Assembly (NCBI GenBank): GCA_023424215.1
Contig: JAFAEC010000210.1
Span: forward strand, 1-34,000
Direction of reading: 5' to 3'
Length of the DNA stretch: 34,000 nt
Source: Pseudomonadota bacterium
GTDB lineage: Bacteria; Pseudomonadota; Alphaproteobacteria; Caulobacterales; Caulobacteraceae
The position numbers and the translations under genes are program-made. Shown here in pieces: positions 14,617 through 22,762 of the stretch. Below the pieces are notes generated by a model that saw nothing but the letters and a program-made list of their open reading frames with translations, did not search any database and had not been told where the DNA came from. How positions within the stretch are numbered: the stretch's first letter is position 1; every line of letters begins with the position of its first letter.

Positions 14617-15572
14617 TCGTACGCTCCCACCCGCCTGGCGACGGCCAGCTGCACCAGGGTCACGGCCAGGATGCACAGGAACAGGATGAAGGCCACGGCG
14701 CTGGCGGAGCCGAGGTTCCACCATTTGAAGCCCTCCTCATACATGAAGTAGAGCACCGTCACCGTGGACTGGGCGGGGCCGCCCTGGGTCATGACGTAGG
14801 GCTCGGCGAACAGCTGGAAGAAGCTGGCCACGGAGATGATCGAGACGAGAAGCACCGTCGGCGCGATCGCCGGCAGGGTGACGTGCCGGAAGCGGGTCCA
14901 CGGCCCGGCCCCGTCGATCCGCGCCGCCTCGTACAGCTCGTCCGGCACGGTCTGCAGGACCGCGAGGAAGATCAGCATGTTGTAGCCGAAGATCTTCCAC
15001 ACCACGAACATCAGGATGGCCGGGATCGAGGTCGAGGGGTCGCCCAGCCAGTCGACCGCCGGCAGGCCGATCGAACCGATCGCCCAGTTGATGACGCCGT
15101 AGCGGGTGTGCAGCAGGTAGTTCCACAACACCGCGGTCGCCACGAGCGTGGTCACGAAGGGGGCGAAGAAGATCACCCGCCACACCGGCCGCCACTTCAC
15201 CGTCCGGTCGTTGAGGATCACCGCCGCCAGCAGGGAGGCGGCGATCGACAGGGGCACGCCGAAGAGGGCGAACAGTCCCGTGTTCTTCATCGCGCCCCAG
15301 AACAGGGGATTGGCGAACAGGCGTTCGTAGTTCTGCAGGCCGACGAAGCGCAGGTTGCCGAGGTCGGCCAGGGCGTAGATGTCGAAATCGGTCAGGCTGA
15401 GCAGCAGGGCCGCGGCCACGGGGATGCAGAAAAACAGGCCTATGGCGATCAGCGCCGGCGCGAGGAAGCCCCACGCCGCCCGCTCCCGCGCCCGGAACTG
15501 CGAGGCCTGCCGCGCCGGCCGGGCCGCGGCCTCCGCCTCCACCTTCGCCGCGTTCAGCCGGATGTCGGTCAT
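14613..15572 (-). CDS. Carbohydrate ABC transporter permease (MalF/CUT1 type)
   Basis: Second permease of the importer, 319 residues with six membrane helices after a 35-residue cytoplasmic N-terminus. The segment GFLAPALIAIGLFFCIPVAAA is the first helix. The EAA motif is EAARIDGAGPWTRFRHVTLP. The periplasmic region FVGLQNYERLFANPLFW is typical of MalF/UgpA-like permeases. The ATG at 15572 overlaps the stop of the binding-protein gene by 4 bases, and its own stop overlaps the next permease in the same way. This chain of ATGA junctions implies a fixed ratio of the three proteins. Confidence 0.94.
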   Translation of the reverse strand: MTDIRLNAAKVEAEAAARPARQASQFRARERAAWGFLAPALIAIGLFFCIPVAAALLLSLTDFDIYALADLGNLRFVGLQNYERLFANPLFWGAMKNTGLFALFGVPLSIAASLLAAVILNDRTVKWRPVWRVIFFAPFVTTLVATAVLWNYLLHTRYGVINWAIGSIGLPAVDWLGDPSTSIPAILMFVVWKIFGYNMLIFLAVLQTVPDELYEAARIDGAGPWTRFRHVTLPAIAPTVLLVSIISVASFFQLFAEPYVMTQGGPAQSTVTVLYFMYEEGFKWWNLGSASAVAFILFLCILAVTLVQLAVARRVGAYE

Positions 15573-16840
15573 GCCCGGCCCCGCTCCAGCATCCAGCGGC
15601 GCTTCTCGAGCAGCCGGTCGGCGCGGCGGTCGATCTCGGCGCCGGCCTGTTCGGGGGTGAACTCGCCGCGCACCATGCGCTCGGCGACGATCTGCATCTC
15701 GGTGACGATGCGCTCCCACTCCGGCACCTTGGGCACGGCCTCGGCGCGCGCCAGCTGGCCGTCGAAGGCGGCGATGTAGGGGTCGTTGGCCACCGTCGGC
15801 GTCCGCCAGGCGCTGCGACGGGCCGGCAGGTCGCCGGTGATCTCATTGAACCGCGCCTGCACCGCCGGCTCGGACAGGTAGCGGACCAACTTCCACGCCG
15901 CCTCCTGCCGCGGCGACGAGCGGAACACCACCAGCGAGGAGCCGCCCGGGGCGGAGGCGCCGAGGCCCTCGGGCCCCGGCACGCCCGAAGTCATCCACTG
16001 CGTCCCCGGGCTCAGCCGGTTGCGGAAGTCGCCGATGGTCCACGGGCCGGAGAAGTAGAAGCTGAACCAGCCGCGCTCGAACTCGGTCCAGACGTTGGAG
16101 ATCTGCGCGGCGGAGGCCACCGGGGCCAGCCCCTCGTCGAACAGGCTCCTGTAAAAGGCCAGCGCGGCCACGAAGGACGGGCTCGAGAAATTGCCCCGGG
16201 TCCCCTCCTCCCGCAACAGCGGCGCGTCGCCCTGCAGGCCGAAGGTGAGCAGCTGCTCGAACTCGTTGAGCGGCAGCAGAACGGCGTACCTGTCCGCTCC
16301 GACCACCCGCTTGACCGCGTGCATGGCCTGCTTCCAGCCCGTCCAGGTCGGCGGCACGGCCTCGTATCCCGCCTCGGCCAGCAGGTCGCTGCGATAGAAG
16401 ATCAGCCGGGTGTCGACGTACCAAGGGGTCGCCACCGGCCGCCCGTCGATGCGGTTGGTTTCGAGCACCGCCGGAAACTGGTCGGTCAGAAGGTCGGCGG
16501 CGAAGGCCGGCAACGGGCTGATCGCCCCGATCGCCTCCATCTCCGACACCCAGGTGTTCCCCACCTGGCTGACGTCCGGCAGGGAGTCGCCGGCGTAGGC
16601 GGTCAGCAGCTTCTGGTGCGCCGCCGTCCACGGCAGGGCTTGGACATCGACCCGGATCCCGGGGTTCCGCCGCTCGAATTCCGGCAGGATCTGCGGCACA
16701 TGGGTCGCCTCGTTGCCCATGGCCCAGAAGCGCAGGCGGACGGCGCCGTCATCGCGCCCGCCGCAGCCGGCCAGCCCCGACGCCGCGACCCCGGCCATCA
16801 GGCCGAGCGCCGCCCGCCGGTCCGGCCGCGTCAGGATCAT
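15569..16840 (-). CDS. Sugar-binding lipoprotein of the ABC importer
   Basis: Extracytoplasmic solute-binding protein of family 1 (MalE-like), 423 residues. A signal peptide with DRRAALGLMAGVAASGLAGC gives a lipidated Cys26; the two arginines allow a Tat route. The mature part shows the family motifs: LRFWAMGNEATHVPQILPEF, then NPGIRVDVQALPWTAAHQKL, the PDVSQVGNTWVSEM segment, and ATPWYVDTRLIFYRSDLL. The sugar cannot be read from the sequence. Context (upstream GH144-like enzyme, divergent beta-glucosidase) suggests beta-gluco-oligosaccharides. The start at 16840 overlaps the glucanase stop by 4 bases. Confidence 0.93.
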   Translation of the reverse strand: MILTRPDRRAALGLMAGVAASGLAGCGGRDDGAVRLRFWAMGNEATHVPQILPEFERRNPGIRVDVQALPWTAAHQKLLTAYAGDSLPDVSQVGNTWVSEMEAIGAISPLPAFAADLLTDQFPAVLETNRIDGRPVATPWYVDTRLIFYRSDLLAEAGYEAVPPTWTGWKQAMHAVKRVVGADRYAVLLPLNEFEQLLTFGLQGDAPLLREEGTRGNFSSPSFVAALAFYRSLFDEGLAPVASAAQISNVWTEFERGWFSFYFSGPWTIGDFRNRLSPGTQWMTSGVPGPEGLGASAPGGSSLVVFRSSPRQEAAWKLVRYLSEPAVQARFNEITGDLPARRSAWRTPTVANDPYIAAFDGQLARAEAVPKVPEWERIVTEMQIVAERMVRGEFTPEQAGAEIDRRADRLLEKRRWMLERGRA

Positions 16841-18273
16841 GCCTGATCCAGCCAGCCGCCGGTGAAACCGGCGACCCTGAGCCCGCGGGTGATGTTCGGC
16901 TCTCCGCGCATCCGCCGCCACACGGCGTCCGAGCGATGGTTCTCGATCTGGATCACGATCGGCCCCTGGTCGATGCCGAGGTAGTCGCCGTCGACCCAGC
17001 CCACGCCCGGCACGATCCGGCCGTGGCGCAGTTCGCGGTCCGTCGCGGCCAGGGTCGGGTTGAAGGAATCGAGGAAGCCGTACTCGGTGTAGATGGCCGA
17101 CCCGTAGCGGGCCTTCATGGCGTGCAGGCAGGCCGTCACCTCGGCCGGGGCGAAGGGCATGGAGCCCAGCGCCGCCGTCGGCGCCAGGGTGCCGTCGTCG
17201 CGCTCGCCGGGGCCGCGCGCCGAGTAGCTGAAGAACTGGCGCTCGCGGCCGTCGATGACCTGGCGGAAATCGCCCGGCCCGTCGCAGGCGGTCAGGCCCC
17301 AGACGTCGGCCGAATAGCCGTCCCAGCCCATTGGATTGCGCATGGCGTAGTTGCGCTGCGCCGCCACCGCGCGGACGCTGTTCTGGAAGTAGTCGAAGCC
17401 CGGAATTTCGGCCTGCTTCCCGCGCATGAACGCATCCTGGATGCCGCGGAAGTCGACGAACATGTGGCTGTACTGGTGGCCGAACATCGGCGCGAAATGC
17501 AGGTGCGCCGGCCCGTATTCGTCGGTCCAGCTGCGGTCATAGACGCTGCACCATTCGTCCCACACCGCCTTCGGCAGCGGATGGGTGGGGCTGCCCATGG
17601 CCAGCAGCAGGACCAGCATGCCCTCGTTGTAGACGTTCCAGTCGGCCTCGATGAAGCCGCGCTCCGGCCGCCAGCCCATGGTGATCCGGTTCGGGCGGAC
17701 CTCGGTCCAGTCCCACTCGACCCGCTCGTAGATGGCCTGCGCCAGCCGGCGGATCTCCGCCTCGTCGGCGTGGTCGCCGTCGAACCAGCGCGCCGCGAAC
17801 AGCATGCCGCCCAGCAGCAGGGTGGTGTCCACCGTCGACAGCTCGGTGTCGCGGTAGCGGTGGCCGGTCTCCATGTCGAGGAAGTGGTAGAAGAAGCCCT
17901 TGTGGCCGGCCACGCCCGTCGCCTGCGGCCCCTGCGGCGCATCGTGGAAGAAGCGCAGGGTGATCAGGGTGCGCTCGCGGGCCTCCTCGCGCGTCATCCA
18001 GCCCCGTTCGACCCCGATCGGCCAGCAGGTCAGGGCGAAGCCGACGGCGGCGATCGAGGCGAAGGACCGCCGCGGCCAGCGGTCCGGGGTCAGGCCGTTG
18101 GACCTGTTGGTGACGTGCACGAACCAGTCGAAGGTCCGGCGCTGCAGTTCATCGATCTGGGGGTCGAGGCCGGCCGGGCCGGACGGACCGGCGGCGAGCG
18201 GCGCGGCGCAACCTGCCGCGGCGAGAGCCGCCGCCGCCATCGTGGACCCCATCAGGAAGTTGCGCCGATCCAT
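16837..18273 (-). CDS. Glucoamylase-family protein, candidate GH144 endo-beta-1,2-glucanase
   Basis: A 478-residue exported enzyme of the Pfam Glycoamylase family, which contains GH144 endo-beta-1,2-glucanases. The N-terminus carries a twin-arginine signal (MDRRNFLMGSTMAAAALAAA) ending in a lipobox-like AAGC. The (alpha/alpha)6-type catalytic part shows FDWFVHVTNRSNGLTPDRWP, SIAAVGFALTCWPIGVERGW, GFFYHFLDMETGHRY, STVDTTLLLGGML, NVYNEGMLVLLLAMGSPTHPL and FGHQYSHMFVDFRGIQD. The ATG at 18273 has AGGG eight bases upstream. Starts at 18279 (ATG) and 18282 (GTG) lie too close to that site. The gene follows the receptor, from which it is separated by a terminator-like hairpin, and starts the run of ATGA-coupled transporter genes. 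The beta-1,2 specificity is inferred from the family; other beta-glucans are possible. Confidence 0.85.
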   Translation of the reverse strand: MDRRNFLMGSTMAAAALAAAGCAAPLAAGPSGPAGLDPQIDELQRRTFDWFVHVTNRSNGLTPDRWPRRSFASIAAVGFALTCWPIGVERGWMTREEARERTLITLRFFHDAPQGPQATGVAGHKGFFYHFLDMETGHRYRDTELSTVDTTLLLGGMLFAARWFDGDHADEAEIRRLAQAIYERVEWDWTEVRPNRITMGWRPERGFIEADWNVYNEGMLVLLLAMGSPTHPLPKAVWDEWCSVYDRSWTDEYGPAHLHFAPMFGHQYSHMFVDFRGIQDAFMRGKQAEIPGFDYFQNSVRAVAAQRNYAMRNPMGWDGYSADVWGLTACDGPGDFRQVIDGRERQFFSYSARGPGERDDGTLAPTAALGSMPFAPAEVTACLHAMKARYGSAIYTEYGFLDSFNPTLAATDRELRHGRIVPGVGWVDGDYLGIDQGPIVIQIENHRSDAVWRRMRGEPNITRGLRVAGFTGGWLDQA

Positions 18274-18305
18274 GACCATCACCCTACTCGAAACGCGTAC
18301 TGACC

Positions 18306-18342
18306 AAAAAAAGCGGCCGCCCCCGCCGGAGCGGAGACGGCC
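18306..18342 (-). terminator. Intra-operon terminator between receptor and glucanase genes
   Basis: On the minus strand GGCCGTCTCCG (18342-18332) pairs with CGGGGGCGGCC (18325-18315), including two G-T pairs, and is followed by seven T residues (18312-18306). It lies between the receptor stop and the glucanase start. It probably lowers expression of the enzyme and transporter relative to the receptor. Confidence 0.7.
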
Positions 18343-18360
18343 GTCAGGCTCAGGAGCCGA

Positions 18361-21300
18361 TCACCAGGCGTAGCGCATGCCCACCTGGAAGGTCCGGGTC
18401 GGGAACAGCACCGCGCTCGGCTGCCCGAAGTTCGGGTTCGGGCTGGTGGCCGAGCCCGTACCCCCGTCGAAGCCGGTGTAGTTCCGGAAGTTGAAGACGT
18501 TGATCGCGTCGACGAAGAGCTCGAGCTCCGAACCGTTGCCGATCTCGAAGTTCTTGGTCAGGCGCAGGTCCAGGTTCCGGTAGGCGAAGGCGTTCGGAAT
18601 GATGAAGCTGTGCTGTTCCGGACGACCGGCGTAGGGCCGGAAGTAGAACTGCGAGCCGGTGCCGTCGAACACGTTGAACGGCGTGCCCGACCCGAGGGTC
18701 AGGATGCCCGACAGCTGGAAGTCCCACGGCAGGTCGACGATGCCGTTGGCGACGATGCGGTGCGTCTCGTCATTCGCCGACGAGCGCATCGGCGAGGTCT
18801 CCACCGAGAAGCAGTCGAAGCAGAAGTTGTCGTTGCCGCCGTTCTGCAACGACTCCGAGAAGGTGTAGGCGAGGTTGAAGCCCCAGCCCGAGGCGGCCGT
18901 GTAGGGCTTGTCAGCCTTCAGGTAGAGGGCCGTGAACTCGCGTTCCTTGTTGTGATCGGAGACGAAGTAGCCCCGATAGGGGTTGGCTCCGCCCGGCCCG
19001 CAGAAGCCGCCGTTGTCGCCGAAGCCGTCGCCGTCGTTGCCGAAGTTCGGCTCGCGGCAGCGCGTCAGATACTGCCAGGTGAATTCGTTCTCGGTCTTGC
19101 CGTACGCGACCGTCAGCTCCGTCTGCCAGTCGCCGAGGCGCTGGCGGACGCCCAGGTTGAACTGGTCGGTGCGCGGCGGCTCGAAGTCGTTGGCCAGCAG
19201 GAAGACCTCGCCCTTGGCCGGAATGGTGGCGAACACCGGATCCAGGCCCTCCACGGTCCGGTAGGACTCCTGCCACAGGATCGGATCGCCGGCGTCGCCC
19301 GGCAGGTCCACGCCCGGACCCGGATCGCGGTCCTCGCCGACCGGCCGCCCCGTGGTCGAGAAGAAGACGTTGCGGCGGTAGTCGAACGGCTTGACGATCT
19401 CGTCGAACGAGAAGTTGAACTGGACGCGGTCGTAGTACCGGCCCGCGCCGCCGAAGATCACCGTCGAACGGTCCCCGAACAGGTCGTACGAGAAGCCGAT
19501 CCGCGGCTGGAAGGCCCCGGCGAAGGGATCGCGGTTGTCGCCCGTCGAGATGTAGTCGTCGCGGTTGAACCAGCTCGGCGCATAGCCTGCCGGCTTGCCG
19601 CCGTCGGTCGACGCGATCCACTGGTCCAGGCCGTCGATCACCGACTGCGGCGTTACGTAGTCGTTGTTGTTGGCGTTGTCCTCGTAGTCCCAGCGGATGC
19701 CGAGGTTCAGCTCCAGCTTGTCCGTGACCTGCCAGTCGTCCTGGATGTACAGGCCGATGACGTTGTTGGTCAGGTCGACCGACGGGAAGGCATTGCCCAG
19801 TTCGACCCGGTACGGGACGGTGGTGCTGCCGCTCAGCTCGGGGCGGCCGTCCACGTCGTAGTAGAATAGCGGGTTACGCCCGAACTCCTTGGTGACCTGG
19901 TAGTTCTGGCGCGAGAACTTGCCGCCCAGCTTGATCGTGTGGAAGCCGTTCCACTCGATGTCGTTGAAAGTCAGGTCGTTGCGGAAGGTCAGGACCTCAT
20001 CGACGATGTCCTGGCGGCTGTCGGCCCCGCCCAGATTCAGGATCGTGGCCCCGCCGAAATAGTCCGGGTTGAACTCGGGCGTGGCCGGGTTGGTGTCGTT
20101 CTCGAACAGCCGGTAGGTCTCGCCGACGTCGGTGAAGTTCACCGCCTGCGGGTTGTAGTTGTATTCCCGATAGTTGACGGCGAACTCGTTCAGGAAGGCC
20201 TCGGTCGTCCACTGGTGGCGGCCGTTGACCGTCAGGGTGGTCTGGTTGAGCTGCGACGCGCGCTCCACCGAGTTCGCGCCGCCGATGCCGCGCGTGTCGA
20301 ACTCGTCACGCCAGGTGACGCTCAGGTCGAGCAGGTGATCGTCCATCGGCTGCCAGCTCAGCTTGCCGAAGTAGAGGTCCTCCTCGAACGGCACTCCGAA
20401 GGTGCCGATGTAGTCGGCGAACTGGCTCTGGAAGCGCGGCTCCTGACGGCCAAGGTTCACCGCCGCGGCGCGCCCCTCCTCCTTCCGCTCGTAGGTGCCG
20501 AAGAAGTGCAGGCGATCGCGAATGATCGGGCCGCCCAGGGCCACGCCGTACTGCTGCACCTCAAGCGGCGGCTGCTCATCGCCGCGGCGCTCCGAGAACA
20601 CGTCCTGGGTGATGAACTCCTGGTCGCGGTAGGTGCCGAACACCTCGCCGTGGAATTCGTTGGTGCCCGACCGGGTCACCGCGGTGATGATCGCCGACGA
20701 GGCCTGCTCGTACTCCGCCTTGAAGTTCTGGGTGACGACCCGGAACTCCTGGATGCCGGCCTGCGGGAAGGGGTTGCCGCGGCTGTCGTCCTGGCCGGCG
20801 ATGCCCCCGTCGATGATGTTCGACTTCAGGCTGGCGCCGTCGATGAAGGCGTTGACCGATTCCGCCCGTTGGCCGCCGGCGGTGATGGTCTGCTCCTGCT
20901 CGTTCACCGACACCCGCACGCCGGGCGCCAGGGCCGCGAAGTTCAGGAAGTTGCGGTTGATCTGCGGCAGGGTCTCGATCTGCTGCGTGGTGACGTTGGT
21001 CGCGATTTCGGGGGTGCGGACCTCGGCCAGGCGACGGCCGGTGACGACCACCTCGCCCAGCGTGGTCGCATCGGAATCCGCCACCACGGTGGTGGCGCCG
21101 CCGATCGCCAGGTCCAGTTCGCCGACCTGGCCGACGCCGATGGTCACCACGTCGCTGGTCGACTGGCCATCGGCGGTGGTCACCGTGATCTCGTAGGTGC
21201 CCGGGCGCAGGCCCGACAGGACGTAGCCGCCGCTGCTGTTGGCGGTCGTGCGCGAGGTGAAGCCGGTCGCGACGTCGCGCGCCACCACGGTCGCGCCCGC

Positions 21301-21441
21301 CTCGGCCGCGGCGCCTTCGGTGACGGTGCCGCGGATCGTCGAGGTCGACACCTGGGCGGCGGCCCCGCCGGCGGCCGACAGCGAGATCGCCACGGCGAGA
21401 GCGGAGGCCGCCCCGAGATAGAGTCTGGACTTGCTGGTCAT
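18361..21441 (-). CDS. Oar-like TonB-dependent outer-membrane receptor
   Basis: A 1026-residue active transporter that takes up large ligands with energy from TonB. The signal peptide (about 1-30) ends at GGAAAQ. A carboxypeptidase-regulatory-like beta domain follows (about 33-115, STIRGTVTEGAAAEAGATVV and SGGYVLSGLRPGTYEITV). The TonB box region GEVVVTGRR is at about 129-137. The plug begins at about 140 with ATNVTTQQIETLPQINRNF. The large 22-strand barrel ends in the typical C-terminal aromatic, VGMRYAW. The start at 21441 lies 1 base after the lacI stop, and GGGGGAGAA within the lacI end serves as ribosome-binding site. With a sugar operon next to it, it most likely imports a glucan oligosaccharide. 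Confidence 0.95.
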   Translation of the reverse strand: MTSKSRLYLGAASALAVAISLSAAGGAAAQVSTSTIRGTVTEGAAAEAGATVVARDVATGFTSRTTANSSGGYVLSGLRPGTYEITVTTADGQSTSDVVTIGVGQVGELDLAIGGATTVVADSDATTLGEVVVTGRRLAEVRTPEIATNVTTQQIETLPQINRNFLNFAALAPGVRVSVNEQEQTITAGGQRAESVNAFIDGASLKSNIIDGGIAGQDDSRGNPFPQAGIQEFRVVTQNFKAEYEQASSAIITAVTRSGTNEFHGEVFGTYRDQEFITQDVFSERRGDEQPPLEVQQYGVALGGPIIRDRLHFFGTYERKEEGRAAAVNLGRQEPRFQSQFADYIGTFGVPFEEDLYFGKLSWQPMDDHLLDLSVTWRDEFDTRGIGGANSVERASQLNQTTLTVNGRHQWTTEAFLNEFAVNYREYNYNPQAVNFTDVGETYRLFENDTNPATPEFNPDYFGGATILNLGGADSRQDIVDEVLTFRNDLTFNDIEWNGFHTIKLGGKFSRQNYQVTKEFGRNPLFYYDVDGRPELSGSTTVPYRVELGNAFPSVDLTNNVIGLYIQDDWQVTDKLELNLGIRWDYEDNANNNDYVTPQSVIDGLDQWIASTDGGKPAGYAPSWFNRDDYISTGDNRDPFAGAFQPRIGFSYDLFGDRSTVIFGGAGRYYDRVQFNFSFDEIVKPFDYRRNVFFSTTGRPVGEDRDPGPGVDLPGDAGDPILWQESYRTVEGLDPVFATIPAKGEVFLLANDFEPPRTDQFNLGVRQRLGDWQTELTVAYGKTENEFTWQYLTRCREPNFGNDGDGFGDNGGFCGPGGANPYRGYFVSDHNKEREFTALYLKADKPYTAASGWGFNLAYTFSESLQNGGNDNFCFDCFSVETSPMRSSANDETHRIVANGIVDLPWDFQLSGILTLGSGTPFNVFDGTGSQFYFRPYAGRPEQHSFIIPNAFAYRNLDLRLTKNFEIGNGSELELFVDAINVFNFRNYTGFDGGTGSATSPNPNFGQPSAVLFPTRTFQVGMRYAW

Positions 21442-21442
21442 C

Positions 21443-22507
21443 TTACGGGTTCTCCCCCTGTGAATGCGGAACGGCGGTCGCCGCGCTGGCGCGGCTTGCC
21501 CGGGTCTGGGTCGCCGGAGTTGTGGAAGGCCGCACGACCAGTTCGGGTCGGACGACCTCGCAGGCGGCGTCGGCGTCGGCCGCCCCTGCGGACTGGATGT
21601 GGCTCACAAGTCGCTCGAGAGCCCTGCGGCCCATCTCGGCGATGTTGATGCGAAGCGTGGTCAGCCCGGGATGCACCAGGCCGGCGAGCGGTACGTCGTC
21701 GAAGCCGACGATGGCCATGTCCTCGGGCACGCGCACGCCGGCCTCCTGCAGCGCCAGCATGGCGCCGATGGCCATGTTGTCGTTGGCGGCGAAGACGGCG
21801 TCGGGGCGCGGCGACATGGCCGCGATCTTCCCGCCCGCCTCATGGCCGGACGCCTTGGTGAAGGCCCCTTCGACCACCGTCGTCGCCAGACTGGCGGCGG
21901 CCATGGCCTCGAGGTAGCCCGCCAGACGGGCCTCGGCCTCGAGGTTGCCGGTCGGACCGGCCACGTGAACGATCCGGCGACGGCCGGTGGAGATCAGGTG
22001 CTCGACCGCCGCCACGGCGCCGCCGTGGTTGTCCACGACGATCGAGGGGCGTCCGGCGTCCGCGCCGCCGTTCATCAGCAGGATCGGCAGACGGCCGGCC
22101 AGGCTGGCGGCGAGGTTCGCCGCCCCCAGGTGCGGCGACAGCACGATCAGCCCGTCGACGCGGCCGCGCATGGAGCGGATGGCGGCCGAGGCCTCCTCGG
22201 CGTCGTCGTGCGAGGACGACACGATCAGGTGGAAGCCGAGCGCCCGGGCGGCGAGGTCCATGCCGCGGATCAGTTCCGAGAAATACTCCCCGAACAGGTC
22301 CGGCAGGATCACCCCGACGGTGTTGGTCTTGCTGGTCGACAGGCTGCGGGCGCCCGAATGCGGCACATACTGCAGCGCCTCGACCGCCTCCATGACGCGC
22401 TTGCGGGTGGCTTCGGTCACCGCCCCGGCGCCCGTCAGGACGCGCGAAACGGAGGCGACCGAGACGTCGGCGCGGCGCGCGACATCGCGAATCGTGGCGG
22501 GCTTCAT
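21443..22507 (-). CDS. LacI-family transcriptional regulator of the sugar locus
   Basis: A 354-residue repressor. The N-terminal helix-turn-helix and hinge are clear: MKPATIRDVARRADVSVASV, then SRVLTGAGAVTEATRKRVME. The periplasmic-binding-protein-like sensor domain shows VGVILPDLFGEYFSELIRGM, then IVVDNHGGAVAAVEHLI, and FAANDNMAIGAMLALQEAGV. The effector would be a sugar or glycoside, probably a breakdown product of the imported glucan. The ATG at 22507 gives a normal N-terminus; longer readings upstream would cross the operator region and are rejected. It is the first gene of the minus-strand unit and is immediately followed by the receptor. The operator at 22615-22628, between it and the beta-glucosidase gene, is the likely target. 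Confidence 0.95.
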   Translation of the reverse strand: MKPATIRDVARRADVSVASVSRVLTGAGAVTEATRKRVMEAVEALQYVPHSGARSLSTSKTNTVGVILPDLFGEYFSELIRGMDLAARALGFHLIVSSSHDDAEEASAAIRSMRGRVDGLIVLSPHLGAANLAASLAGRLPILLMNGGADAGRPSIVVDNHGGAVAAVEHLISTGRRRIVHVAGPTGNLEAEARLAGYLEAMAAASLATTVVEGAFTKASGHEAGGKIAAMSPRPDAVFAANDNMAIGAMLALQEAGVRVPEDMAIVGFDDVPLAGLVHPGLTTLRINIAEMGRRALERLVSHIQSAGAADADAACEVVRPELVVRPSTTPATQTRASRASAATAVPHSQGENP

Positions 22508-22614
22508 CTCGGTTCGCCCGCGCCGCTGGACTGCGTCGTGATGTATGACAAAGGATCGGCTCCCTGCCGGCGCCGGTGCCGGCCCGCTTGCCGCGGGTCC
22601 GTCCGTAAGCTCCG

Positions 22615-22646
22615 TGTAACCGATTACATGACACACTGGTCATGTA
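22615..22646. promoter_or_regulatory. LacI-type operator overlapping a second perfect dyad
   Basis: TGTAACCGATTACA (22615-22628) has matching TGTAA/TTACA arms around a central CG, the form of LacI-family operators. It overlaps the perfect 8-base inverted repeat TACATGAC / GTCATGTA (22625-22632 and 22639-22646, 6-base spacer). Both lie between the divergent lacI and beta-glucosidase genes, so one site may control both directions. Confidence 0.6.
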
Positions 22647-22762
22647 CCGTGCAAGTGCCCTAGTTTGGCCACACCGTGGTTGTGGTCAGCCGGACACAGG
22701 CGTACCCACAAGCGCGAAAGTTCGCCTCCGCGTTCAGCTTCCAGTTGTCGAGATTCTCACCC

